This document shows positions 32,801-44,600 of a DNA stretch of 64,000 nucleotides, in pieces; position 1 is the first letter of the stretch, and every line of letters begins with the position of its first letter. This stretch comes from Pocillopora verrucosa (taxonomy: Eukaryota > Cnidaria > Anthozoa > Scleractinia > Pocilloporidae), in the NCBI RefSeq assembly GCF_036669915.1, contig NC_089316.1:5719771-5783770 (forward strand), written 5' to 3'. Position numbers and translations under genes: made by a program. The notes under the pieces were generated by a model that was not told the DNA's origin, ran no database searches, and saw nothing but the letters and a program-made list of their open reading frames with translations.

Positions 32801-35800
32801 TGACTATGTCAGACTCATGAAATCAAGGCAAATAAAGGAGTATGACCAAAAGAAAAAAGACACACACACACACAAACAAAGAACGAAAATGACATCCTAG
32901 AAGCTTTTTGAGATGTTTCTGTAGAGTTAACGTTTTGAGTTTCCGTAGATTTTACTTCATTGGAAACAGTTGTCCAATTTCATGCAATTAACGAATGTCT
33001 CAAACGGCGATGGAAAATCAACCGTCACGTCGAAATAAATTCCTCGTCAAAGGCTTAACACAAGATTTGCAGATATAGACGCAAGGAATACAAGGATTAC
33101 AGACGTTAAAAATAGAGGCACACAAACCTCATCTAAGGTAAACCTTCTTTCTTCGTCTCGAGGGGGAAATTGACGTTTACGGTAAAACACAACAGCAACC
33201 ACCACCGCGACTAGTACAAGAACTGCTGCAAGTATACCAACGACTATGGCGACAACTTGTGTGCCTGCAAGGCGAGCAAAGCAGTAGAGTCAAAAAAGAA
33301 TTAAACAGGGCTTTAACTGATCTATGAAATTGTTTCAAGAGGCACCTCAAAAGAGAGACAGTGAAGTATTAATTGCATTTATTGAAAGAAAAATACTCCT
33401 GACACTGTGGGAACCCAGTAACTGAGCTAAGAATGTTTCAGAAAGGGGATTAGAAGTGTGGCAGCAGTATGGCTAAGTGTAAGAAAAAAAAAACTCGTAT
33501 AAGAACGACCACAACAATAACAACAGTAACAACGATTAACAATGTTAAATCAAAAGCTCGATACAAACCCTTAACTACGCACCTTTCTCGGTAGTCATTT
33601 CTAATGGCTGCGACAACCCGATTTTTCCACTTTTATCCCTATGTGCCGTAACTCGTACCAGGTACTCGGTATCAGGTTCGAGCTTAGTCAGTTGCGCTTT
33701 GGTGAGATCAGCGCCCACAGACATTTCAGTGACATATCCAGTTCCACCTAGAACCTTTTTCATCTGCACAGTGAACCCACTGACTTCGTACACTTCAGGG
33801 TGGTGTGGTGGCTGCCACGTGATGGTGGCTTCTTTAGCTTGGATGTCATCAAGTCTCAAGTTTGTCGGGGGTGGCGGAGGTAAATCTGCGGCATAATTAG
33901 AAATAGTTTTGTCATTTTATCTGTCTGTTAGACTTCGCAATCCGCGCTGGATTGACGGTTTGCGTGCTGAAGTCTGAGTTGAGAAGTTCGGGTTCAAGTC
34001 CCGGCCGTCTTATCGTGTTGTATTATAAGGCAAGACACTTTACTCTTCACCATGCCTCTCTCCACCCAGGAGTATAGATGGGTATCAGCAAACTTTCAAG
34101 GAGTCCTGACGGTGGACTGGGGAAGGGAGGGGGGGGGGGCTGTAATGTGTAATGGACTTGCATTCTATCTAGTCTCTTCCCGCAACAGAAACCAGGATAA
34201 GTTCCAGGTAGAAGGGCAGTTTCGTCAGGGTGCAGACTTTACTTCTTTGACCTCATCATCAAACTATAAGGGCCGGTTATTTATACAAGGTGTAACCCAA
34301 ATCCTCAGAGATTCACTATCAGAGGGTTGACTCTGTTCACAAAAATCAATGTTCAGATAAATGGTTCGGTTAAATTGAAGATGGCTTGGAACGCGGTTTT
34401 GGTAAACAACAGCTAAAATCTGTTTAAATAACCGGCCCTAGGTGATTTGTGCGAGAGGCGTGAAGAAACTATGTATTCCATGTTCATGATATCACTGTAA
34501 AAAGAGGAAGTAAAAGGCATACCTAAAATAGTGACGCTTTTAATAGGAAGCACACCAAACTTTTTTGAGTCTGCCATCCTCAGGATTCCTTTTTCTATTT
34601 CATCTGACGGATCTCCTTCTGTCGTCGTCGCATTGATAAAAAGATTCATAATGACCCTAAAGAACGAAAGCGCAATTAATATTGAGTTGTTTCCATAGGT
34701 GCCATGGATGGCGTGGTAAGCGTACTACACTGGCCGAGTTTGAAATTATTGAATAGCAAATCAAAGATAAATTTGATAGTTTAAATTTAGAAGTAACAGT
34801 TGAAGGATCTTGTATTGTAATCTTACTGTTGAGAGTAGAAAGGTTTCTTGTCAATGGAATTGATTGACGTATCGACGACCTTAGCCAAATTTATGCTTAC
34901 CAGACTGACTAAATAATAATGAATTAAGGGGGTAAATGTCTAAACAAATTTTCGTGTCAGGTCAGTGGGGGTAGAACAAGATGATTTGGTTTTATCAACT
35001 GAATTGGCCACCATAGAGAGATTTTAAAGCTGACGCTTCGAATTTAAAGTTAGCCTTTCGTCAGAGCGAACCACGGTCCTCTAGTTTTCTATGACAACGG
35101 GTTTAACTTAGTAATAAATAATAATAATGATAACCATGATATTAATAATAACAATATTAAAAATAATTATAATAGTGCTCGAAACGTCAGCCTTAAAATC
35201 TCTCTACGGTGGTCAAGTTACATTATCAACTCAGTTAATAAAACCAAATTATTTTGACTAATTCAGTCCCTTGCGTCGGTTCGGGCAAAAGAAAATCTTC
35301 TAACCCGAACGGCGAGAGTGTATGTAAAAAAAAAGTAGTAAATGTACATTCAATTCACCAAAAATCTCTTGAATACTAACTCAACATCCACTTTCAAAAC
35401 TGTGCGAATAACTGACACTCTCATATCCTGTAGTTTTGAGGAAAAGTTTCCCACCTACAAGAATATCACATATAAATATTCATCACTTCATTTCAATATA
35501 ATTTTACCAAATAAGGTCACAAGAACGCGCAAAACATGCGGCGGTATTACACTGTAGAGCAGACCAAAAATCCGGAGCAACAAAATGGCTGCACTGAGCG
35601 ATCTAAATTTTGAATTTTAATTCGTTTTTTAGGCTCCACTTTTAAAGAAAGGGACTTAAAAGCACGAGAGATTTTTTTCGTTGGTAACTAAGAACACTGT
35701 AATGGTTTTGTTCGTGTTGTTTTCGTCTTTCACGTACTCCTTATGCAATCGATACGATGCAGAGATAAGGCCGTACAATGTATTTCGCATACTAAAGAAA

Positions 35801-37061
35801 AATCAAGACAGTAAAAACTGAAACAATAGTGGAATAATAAATCCCTTATTTGATGGTTTAACATACAATACGAGCTCATTGCTCATATTTTTCCTCGCCC
35901 CTACAAGGCTCGGAAAAATAATGGGCAGCTCGCAAAATGTCCATCGAATAAGGTGCTTATTGCAATGTTTACCATCTAGATAAGATCTAACCTCTGATTT
36001 AATCTGCTGACCAAGGAAGCTGTTGAGCGTAGCATTGTTTTGGTAATGCTTTCGGACTTCTGAGGTCCATTCCACTTTAATGTCCATTTGTACCGTCTCA
36101 TAAACTGCCGATAAAGTAATACAAAGCGTGAATATTAGCCCAACATTTAAATAACATGCTCACATGAATCGAAGAAAGCAACCAATTAGGTTTTAGCGAG
36201 AAAACCAAACGACGTCAGGATTCAGCAAGTACTGAGCAACTGATAGTTAATGTAGTACCGCTCAGGGTAGTCTGTTAACATAATTTATAGGAAGTGTGAA
36301 ATGAATTAAAATCTACTGTACGCGCTCTATGGTTGGCTGTTGCCTGTGAACAATCATAAGTCAATGTTTGCAAGATTTCTTTACGGATTAAGCAAGTTAC
36401 AACCTTACAGAAGAAAAAGAGAGAAAATAAAATAAAGAAGCAGGCGAAAACTTTTTTTGATACTTACATTGAACATAACTGAAAAATACGTGAACTGGAA
36501 CAAATGCATGTAAAGTTCAGTGTTTTTATGGGTAATTTAGTAGGATCAACCGAATTGATCACGTAAATTGGCCACCGTAAAGAGTTTCGAAGCTGACGCT
36601 TCGAGTGTTAGCCCTTCGTCTGAGCAAATGGCGAAGGGCTAACTCTCGAAACGTCTGCTTCGAAACTCTTCACGGAGGCTAATCTACGTTATCAACTCAG
36701 TTCATAATACTACATTACCCTGTTATACTCTTCCACCGACGCAGCACCACAGTCTCCTTAGACACTTACCCCTTTATCAGTGTTTTTATGGTTTTACTTA
36801 CAATACTTTGTCGAAAAAAACCGATCAGTCCATGTTGATGAGTATTTTCAGTTCAGGAAGATGTAGGGACTTCAAAGTACCTTCCACATCCAGAACTTGT
36901 CTTCATAATTGTTGGTTTTGTTGTTGTTGTTGTTGTTGTCAAAATGAAGACAGTCAATCCAAATAATTATTGTCTGAAAACGATTATGGGTCATTATCAC
37001 GTCGACCGCTAACATTCTTCAGCCAAGTTGATAATTTATTACTTAAGGTGTTAGTCCTTTA

Positions 37062-37115
<54 letters not shown>

Positions 37116-38383
37116 TGCTAGAAGTAAACCCCATACCTCCGACCAAAGTTAACGTAACATTGCTTGAGGCTTTTCCCAGACGATTCTCAACCACGCACTT
37201 ATAAACTCTCTCTTTGTCCAGATCGTCGACGTTTGAGATTTGCAAGTTTCCGTTTTTTACAGTCAGCGTCTGAACTTCTGACCCCATGGGATCATTGATT
37301 AAATACACTGGATTTCCCTGCCTGACATCTTTATTCGCACTAGGGCCATCCACTCTCCAATATAGAGACGGTGTTGGAATCCCTGAGTAGTTGCATTTCA
37401 AAGTTACTGGATCGCCACGGTGCACGTACACCTTCTGCGTCTTGGGCGCTATAGAGGGTGCGGCTACGAAGAGAAAATAAGCGAATATTATCAATCAATG
37501 GATATTACACAAACGTTATGGATCAATGACCTTACCCACTGTACCTTGGAACTGTGAGTACGTGGGTCGAGAACATAAGTTAGTAATGAAGGTTGATGAC
37601 CCCTTTGCCGACTCAGAAGAGACTTAGACTCTGCGTGAGAAGAGTTTCTCGTCGATTGAATAGATGACCTTAGTTTCGATTGCGTTGTTTCATCAAAACA
37701 AATAGTTAACACACCAAGTCGGGACTCCACTCGGGATAAGATCTTCCTTTGAAATACGTAACACAATGCGTGTTTCCATTGAGACACTCTGGTACGCTAG
37801 TTTACTGACTTAGACCAAAAATTAGTGGGGGACTGGTCATTATGGTCATTATTTGCCGCCGGGGAAAGGGGAGCGGAAGGGTTTGGTTGTATCACAATAA
37901 AATTAACCTGATCCCCCTAAGGCTCTGAAGTATACTAACGACCCCCTCCCTCCTTTATTAGCAGTCAATTCTCTATAATCCCCCGCTTTATACTCTATTA
38001 GCGACGACTGATTTCCTATCCGCTCGCCCTGAAATAAAACCATGTGATCTCATTTCCCTCCCCCAGAAATGAATAAAAAAGAAAATTATTCTTACCGCAA
38101 CGAGTGTTATATTGATAAGTGGTAACGTTCCCGGGTGCTGGAGTTGTTATCACTGACCCGTTCTTCAAGATTCCGATCACTTGCACCGTGTATGATTTAC
38201 AATAATCCAGAGAAGGAATAATAACAGAACGTGTGCTATTGTCCACAGCTATATTGTTCAGCTCAGCATTTCCCTCTAAAATAATGACTTCATAGCTGGC
38301 GATCTTTTCATTGCTAGAGGGAGCATTCCAACTCACATTAACGGCGGTTTCATTTATGAAGTGGGCCGTCAAACCAGGAACCC
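26841..38383 (-). CDS. Receptor tyrosine kinase, 15 exons resolved, 5' end missing
   Basis: Exons in transcript order: 38096-38383 (fibronectin III), 37137-37463 (Ig), 35867-36104 and 34523-34656 (SEA-like), 33583-33885 (fibronectin III), 33128-33264 (membrane helix [20 protein letters not shown]), 32515-32758, 31932-32042, 30916-31127, 30101-30223, 29455-29525, 29108-29148, 28366-28462, 27472-27571, 26841-27086. All junctions keep GT-AG and phase, giving about 889 residues. The kinase looks active: GAGAFG loop, lysine in [34 protein letters not shown] with two activation-loop tyrosines, LPVRWM. A charged insert lies between lobes, and the tail begins DYLEL (possible SH2-docking site) and turns acidic. 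Ligand unknown. A signal-peptide exon, entering with one base of its last codon, was not found in 38.4-41.6 kb. Confidence 0.92.
28870..29060. repeat. CCCTTTAA-type dispersed element
   Basis: Starts 'ttaaccctttaaacccta' and carries 'gtgactagcatctaatttct', shared with 43.26 kb. It belongs to a family of about 200-bp sequences whose members begin with CCCTTTAACTC and often end with the inverse AGTTAAAGGG. It lies inside an RTK intron. Confidence 0.5.
29281..29375 (+). repeat. tRNA-derived SINE head (candidate)
   Basis: 'tagcacaatggtagagca' matches a polymerase III A box. It is followed at tRNA-like spacing by a degenerate B-box region ('gatgttctatgtctc') and then a T run. Mismatched stems argue against a working tRNA. 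Confidence 0.45.
30534..30707. repeat. 68-bp tandem repeat, about 2.5 copies
   Basis: GTTAGGAAT(A/C)CATGG recurs at 30534, 30602 and 30670 with a 68-base period. Units one and two are almost identical, and the third stops after 'cccgtatctattt'. It lies in the RTK intron before the catalytic-loop exon. Confidence 0.9.
31488..31608. repeat. Small inverted-repeat element
   Basis: GTAAAAGATCACA at the left and its exact inverse TGTGATCTTTTAC at the right bracket about 95 bases, with no coding potential. Confidence 0.6.
31808..31902. repeat. Hairpin repeat with G/C-rich arms
   Basis: CACCTACCCCTCCCCTAAC is matched by the inverse GTTAGGGGAGGGGTAGGTG about 55 bases on. The arms are far more G/C-rich than the surrounding RTK intron. 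Confidence 0.75.
32066..32262. repeat. CCCTTTAA-type dispersed element
   Basis: Begins 'ttaaccctttaactactg' and contains 'agtaaggagaattgctgatg' and 'gatcttgggagagaagggtt'. The same order of motifs is found at 25.34, 42.05, 45.48 and 47.52 kb. It is a non-coding element in an RTK intron. Confidence 0.6.
33926..34180 (+). repeat. Probable tRNA-derived SINE
   Basis: 'gggttcaagtcccggcc' is a good polymerase III B box, 60-70 bases after a possible A-box region. It is followed by a body ('ctctccacccaggagtatag', 'gggtatcagcaaactttcaa') resembling coral SINE tails, part of which recurs weakly near 45.37-45.47 kb. A long G run interrupts it. Confidence 0.55.
34983..35252. repeat. Fold-back MITE, interrupted
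   Basis: 'tttggttttatcaactga' at the left is matched by inverse 'tcagttaataaaaccaaa' at the right. The inner arms share GACG(C/T)TTCGA with the 23.7 kb element. An AT-rich 'aataataat' tract fills the loop. Confidence 0.7.
36537..36711. repeat. Palindromic fold-back MITE
   Basis: Counterpart of the 23672-23848 element, with the same palindromic centre (GTTAGCCCTTCG / CGAAGGGCTAAC) and slightly eroded ends. It sits in the RTK intron between the Ig and SEA-like exons. Confidence 0.8.
37064..37110. repeat. (AT)n microsatellite
   Basis: Uninterrupted alternating AT of about 47 bases, 26 bases beyond the donor of the Ig exon on the minus strand. Likely length-variable. Confidence 0.95.
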
Positions 38384-40149
38384 CTTTAAAATAATAAATC
38401 AAATTAATTTAGTGTTTTTGATAAAATGATCCTCACAGATTCGTGGCGAAAGGTCTCATGCATGCTTACGTCAGAATACCAAATTTTCAACTTTAGGCCT
38501 CGCTTACATGATGAAGACTAGTGAATTTTAATGAGAGTATTCCCAAAAACACTGAAATCCAAAACACAAACAAGAAACCTCACAAAAAATAACAAGGAAG
38601 TGACCAAGATTCAAGAACATTTAATGCAAACGAGGCTTGGAGAACACACTGAGATTAACACTGAGAGGTACCATCAACTCGTTCCTTTTTTTTCCGATGC
38701 ATCGGAACTCATGGATAAAAATCGCTCGCGCGCACTTTTCATGGAATAATCTCCATTTAACTTATAGACCATATAAGTGAGTGCGCGACTCTTCTAAATG
38801 ATGGACGAAGATCAGTGATCCAAGAAAACCAAAGTCATTGTGAATCAAAGAACTACTGTCGATGACTAAACATTGGACAATAGGCAACCCAAACTAAACG
38901 CTTGGAGTCTGCTTGTTTATTTGTTTCATGGTTGTTGATGTGATTGTTTTGCTTGTTTTTTTCTTATTGTTTTGATCGTAGTTTTTGTGGCTTTTTTCTT
39001 TTTGAATATTATTTTCTTGTTGTTTTTGTCTTGTTTTGCTGCTTTTGTCTGACGAAGCGGTGTACTGTACCTTGCGCATTAGTCAGGAAACCAATCTCCA
39101 GGAGAAACAGGCAAACGATTCCCGCTATCCGTGACTTCATCTTTGTGAAAGATTACCGCGCTGCACTTTACGTCTGTGTTGAGAAGGAAACACTGGGCGG
39201 GTTTAAAACACAATTAATTTCCTAATTAATCTTTAACAATGGTTTCAAATTAAAGTTCGGTAGAAAAAGAGTTGAAATCACAGAACACATAATGAAAGAC
39301 ACGGGGCAATGGGGATGAGTAACTTGTGCAGCCACAGGAAGCCTAAGCCCCAGCTGTGAGATGATCATCTTGCGAAATAACAGTCATGGCGGAATTATAA
39401 GAGTTTGTATGGGAATATTTACGACCACTCTAAGGAATAAGCGGGCTTTTCTTATTTCGTAGAAAACCTCAAAATCGAGAACTCGCTGAAATGGGTTCCT
39501 TTCAACGTAGTAAGCGGTCAGATAACAAGCGATGTACTGTGGAAGTAAAGTGAGGTATTTTTATTGAGAAATTGACTCATTTTATTATTCCCGGCATAGA
39601 GCGGTCGTAAATATTCCCACACAAACTCTTATAATTTCGCCATGACTGGTACTTTGCAAGATGATCATCTCACAGCTGGAGCTCAAGCCGCCTGTGGTGC
39701 AGCTAGCGGTTTTGTGCGCGCTTACACTGTACGCAATGAGGCTTGGGACCGAAGATAGTTTTTTTCCTCTTGTGGATTCGCTGCTCATCGCTTTGAGGAA
39801 AACCGTGAAGCGTACACAAAACCACCAGCTATGCAAGCAAGTAGGTGGGAAGGTGGGAGGGGAGGGGAGGGGGGACTGGTGTCTTCCTAAAAATAGTGGA
39901 TATGGATTCATCCTTCCGCATATTTGCTGTACATTCACGAAAACCTTTCCTGATTGATCTCTCTCGCAGTCTCCCTCGCCTGTTACTTTTTGCCTCCAAA
40001 TTACAAAGACAGTACCATATGGTCTCAGGGACCAGTGAATATTTATGGAAGGATTTTTTTTGTGTCACATTGAATCCCCTATTTATAAAATTCTTATTAT
40101 TCCACCCCCCTCTTTGGCAGATTGGAAGTCAATTTTCTTTAGTCACTCC

Positions 40150-40345
40150 TTAACCCTTTAACTCCCAAAAGTGATCAACATGGAACTTCTCCTTATGATA
40201 CCCATACATTGTCCTACCTACAGACATTGAGAAAACTCTAACTTATCAGGTAGAAGTTGTTATCTTCATTTAACACTGAATTCTCGTAGCTAATTTACAA
40301 GGAAACGTTTGGCTGCTAGAGAGGAGAATTAACAATCAGATCTAT
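40150..40345. repeat. CCCTTTAA-type dispersed element
   Basis: Starts 'ttaaccctttaactccca' and contains 'agtgatcaacatggaacttc'. Member of the same family as 28.87 and 43.26 kb. Confidence 0.5.
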
Positions 40346-41444
40346 TTAATACTCGATTGTAGACAGCTGATGCCCCCTCCATCCCACCTGAAAACCATGT
40401 GATCCCCCTCAGGTAAATGGCACTAAAGCTCGTTGAGCGAAAAAAAGCAGATGTGAGGGGGCGCCATTGACAGATCCTAAAATAATGTTATGTCGTTGTA
40501 GCTCCGCATTTGGGATTAAAAGCAAATGATCAGTCAACCGTAACACAGACATACATATCCATTCTACACGTAGCTTTAGGAGGAAGACAGACTAAATTCA
40601 TTTCGACCCCCATTTGATTTAGAATCTAAGTAATTCGTCTCTTTGTGGATCGTCTTTCGGTTTAATTCTTTTTTTAAAAAATGTAATTCAAGTTAATTAA
40701 GTCCTTCACCGTCATTGTGTTTAAACATTCCGAAGCACGATATTTATAACTTTCGTGATGATGCGCTTCGTCAACTGAAGAGCGATCAACACTTCGAAAA
40801 GCGCAGCCTTACGTTAGCTTCGAATCCTATCGCGAAAACCTCGCCGTGAAAGAAAGTCTTGATCACCATCAGAATGTACAAAGATTGCTTCGGTTGGTGG
40901 ATGAGCTATTTGTCAAGCAGCAATATAAGTAAACATTTCAACCACTCGCCAATATTTTAACAACTGCGACGTGTTTGACGGACAACAGTTGGTTACAAGA
41001 ACGTAAAAGTTGATGACTGACATTGAAATATGAAAGTATTTCTATCTGAAAGTATACAGAGGAATAGAAGATTTAAGACTTGGTGAATTAGCATACCACT
41101 TCTGGTGTCAGTGACAGACGCAATTGTCTATCAAAGCTCGATTCTCTTCACTGCGGCGTCAATATCGCAAGACTTTGCTTCTCAATTCGTTTAGTAAAAA
41201 GCATGCACAATGTGTAACATTGTTCATAACATCTTACCTGATAGTTAACGTACAGTTGTTCTTGTTACGTGTTTCATTTTGATGCTTCAGCAAAAGTCGA
41301 CCGATGTAACACTTCAATAACCTTAGCTTCCTGTTCAGCAGCTCGATTAGTACTGGTGTCTAGAATACGTCACACAAGTTCCTGTTTACAACTACCCACA
41401 TCTTATCTCGTATGCCAAAGAAATACGTTTTTAAAGGAATCGGA

Positions 41445-41560
41445 AAAATTTCCGCACAGCCCCATACTTAATTATGCATGTACATCTTACTGGTGATACA
41501 CTGAAAAATAAAGCCCCATATATGGATGTATAATGATGTATGGGGCTGTGCGGAAATTTT
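41445..41560. repeat. Perfect 22-bp inverted repeat just upstream of TMEM241
   Basis: The arms 41445-41466 and 41539-41560 are exact inverses (core TTTCCGCACAGCCCCATA), separated by 72 bases. The right arm ends 106 bases before the TMEM241 ATG, so the hairpin probably overlaps its promoter or 5' leader. It could equally be a small MITE. Confidence 0.85.
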
Positions 41561-41666
41561 GCCAAGGAATCTTTAGGAAATATTATTGTATATGCTATGG
41601 ATTTCATCGCCGGGAAAATTATACGAGATCTTCCCTGATATTTTTGAGCAGCGGATAGTCTCCAAA

Positions 41667-44600
41667 ATGATGGCAACAACATGGCGGAAGCAAAGTCTTA
41701 TAATAGGACTTTGTGTTTTTTCAATCATAACCACTTTAGTGAACAAGGTTACCGATTTTTGTTGTTTGGAATGTATTTTATATTTGATATAAATTCGATT
41801 GTTATCTCAATGTTTCAAGTAAAACGTCAGTGCAACATGCAGTTAGGGCTGGTTATCTTCGCTTTTTCCCTAAAGATTCGTCAACAAAGGATCGTTCACA
41901 GAATAAAATCAGCTAAACCGTATTGACACTTTTCCGTCCGTTTGTAATCCGCAGCACGTTTTATCAGACCTGAGGTTTACTTATCCAACAGTTTTTCAAA
42001 GGTGAGCCTTAAAAACCCTTATCACGTACATGTCATGTACGTTCTGTACCTTTTAACTCCAAAGAGAGACCAAGTTACGATGTCTCCCTACAACATTAAC
42101 ACAAAATCAAGCAAGCAAGGGATAAGAATAAAGAAAAATATCAACGAGGGGATCAGTAATCGATCCAATACTAAATTATCTAATTATACCATCAAAATAA
42201 TTCCAATTTATGTCAGCCAGTAAGGAGAATTACTAATGAGATCTTGGAGTGAAAAGAAACTATCCGAACAGATATTTCTTTGTTGGTTACTTATGACAAT
42301 CATAACCAGTAACTTCCTGTGGCTGATGATTTCCTTACCCCTGGTATAAATAGTATAAGGAAATTGAAATGATCATCTCACTTAGAAGAGGAAGACTAAT
42401 TCCAAAAATAATCATTTTCACTGTGAAATAGTCTTGCCTCTGGCCTCTCTTACCCTCCTCTCCAGTGATGTATGATTCACATCATATGTGATTCCTCTGA
42501 GAGACAATCAATAATATTACATACTACAAATAAATGCTGTTTGTCTTTTTTTTTTTTTTTAGCTGGCAGACTGGAACTGTTGCCATGGTGCTACTTTCTT
42601 TGAATGTTCTGGGATACATTGAAATCACCTTTTTACCTGTCACAAGGTACATCTGAGGAGTTGTAGTTAATTTTGATAATAACTGGTGTTATTTATGTTA
42701 CTACATTTATATATTCACACACCCCCTTAGCATTTTGGTGTAAAGCTGTGTTTTTTGTACATGCACTTGTAAAATTTGTATTGCTTTCCTTCTTAAATTT
42801 ATTCTTTATTTCATTATTTCAGCACCACTCTTGCATCATGGCTGCCTGCTTCAGTGCTGTACAGTGGAATAATTTATTCAGGATCAGTTGCTCTGTCAAG
42901 ACTGGTCAGTGATAAAAGTGTTTATCAGAAATAAATGAGATGATCACATACTGATCTGTCAATAACAAATATTGAACTGATCCCCTCAAATAATGATAAA
43001 CTGATCAGATTCCTCTAAAGGAAATGTAGAAGCCTTGAAATTTTTTTGTTTTCAGCCAGTCTTGACCCAATCCCTAGTCTCTAACTTAAAATTTATCTAA
43101 TATTTGGGAAGCTTAGTTTGCACTTCAATGAGGCTGATGCTGTATCAGGCTTTGTTTTGTGCAATTTCTTTCTTACCTGTCACCTGTGTAGGTGTCAGTT
43201 CACAGGGACTTCCCTTCTCAAGACTTGTTTCTTCTGCTGTCAGTGTTAAATGGGAGTCTTAACCCTTTTACTGCTAAGAGTGAGTGGCATCTAATTTCTC
43301 CTTACCATATCACCCCAAGTAGCTGATCACTGACTAAAGAAGCTCTTAGGAAATGTCTAGAGAACAGTATGGAGAATATGCATAATGATGTTAGGGTCCT
43401 AAGGGTTGAAAGAAGACACCTTGAGAGTTAATGGTTACATGCATATCTCAAACGTTTCCTATGTAGACGTTTTTGTGGTCAAACATGGGAAACTTTCTTT
43501 TTTCCCATCTTTCTTTTCCTAAAACAGCCAGTTCCAGTTTTCTGTGCCATGTGTTACTTAAAGACGTTGTTGGTGGCATTATTAGAGTCATTCATATTTA
43601 AAAAGGTGAGTGCTTGGACTATGAAATGTACAATGCAGCTCTTGTTTTTAAGTTGGAAGCAACATTATTCATCAATTTGTTATTAGGTAATGGTAACTGT
43701 TTGTGATCACTAGGAGAGCACCTTGTTGCAAGCCAACCCAAACCAACTTGCCAGCTGTTTTCACTATTAATAATAGCTCACCAACAGTTACCTAAAATGA
43801 AATACACATGGATGTTATCATTGAAAATAATGATCACTTCACACATGAATGTTCATACCACACCATTGAACAAAAAGAAAACAAACAAAGAGGGAAACAA
43901 AATTAATATTCTTCCATGCAAAAAAATTGGTTGATGAAATTCCCTCTTGACAGGTGAAGCACTAGTGGGGTATATAAAACATTAACATGTTGAAAGAGTT
44001 ACACTGCAAAAAATTCCCTGAAAGTGGCAGGAGGAGGACTTAAAGTAGGGATCACTTAATGTACTAAATAATAAAATCCAAACTCCTCCAAAATCCAAAC
44101 TCCTGAACCACTCTGGAGATGTAGTGGCTCTTTGTGCTCCTTTGGATCAAGAGGTCATGGCAAAAGTCCTGGGCAGGCTATAAATAATCACTGTAGGGTA
44201 TATTTGATCATTTGGTAATCAGTCCCAGTTTGGTATGGGAGATGCCCAAGCCTTGGAAGAGTCGTTGTGTTGTGTTTTAGAGCAAGACTCATGACTCTCC
44301 CTTTGTCTCTTTTACCCAGCAGACTAAAGAAGTACCAGAAAATTGCTAATCCCGATCAAATACTGAGAGGTGATAACCTGCTACAGTGGAGTAGTATCTT
44401 ATTTGGGTGGGGGGGGGGGGGGTGGGGAGAGGGAGTCCTTTCCTGCTTTAATGAACTTCTTGGCTCTAGAGAACCAAATACTTTTTTTGTATACATTAAG
44501 TATTTTAGGCTTGAAAGAGAAAATTTATTGATAAGAAATCAAAACCTTTTTTCTTTAGGAGCCATCAACAAATTCACAATTCAGGTGGGGTTATGATCAT

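Larger units (their letters stand above)
38384..41666. promoter_or_regulatory. Head-to-head intergenic region, RTK / TMEM241
   Basis: The two genes are transcribed away from this interval, so it should hold both promoters and the missing 5' exon(s) of the RTK. A possible minus-strand donor ('atcag' then GTAAGA, 41.24 kb) could mark a non-coding RTK first exon. Much of 38.7-40.05 kb also exists in the relic at 24.1-25.2 kb. Frames in the two copies that look alike (24.44-24.63 and 39.03-39.22 kb) are more likely shared by descent than coding. Confidence 0.4.

Noticed and set aside
36961..37120. CRISPR-like or centromeric array suggested by (AT)n and nearby repeats
   Set aside because: Simple dinucleotide microsatellite with no spacers or higher-order units.
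41681..41926. 81-codon frame starting at the second ATG context of TMEM241 (MAEAKSYNR)
   Set aside because: Shifted frame across the exon 1 donor; the 41667 frame joins exon 2 with clear TMEM241 similarity.
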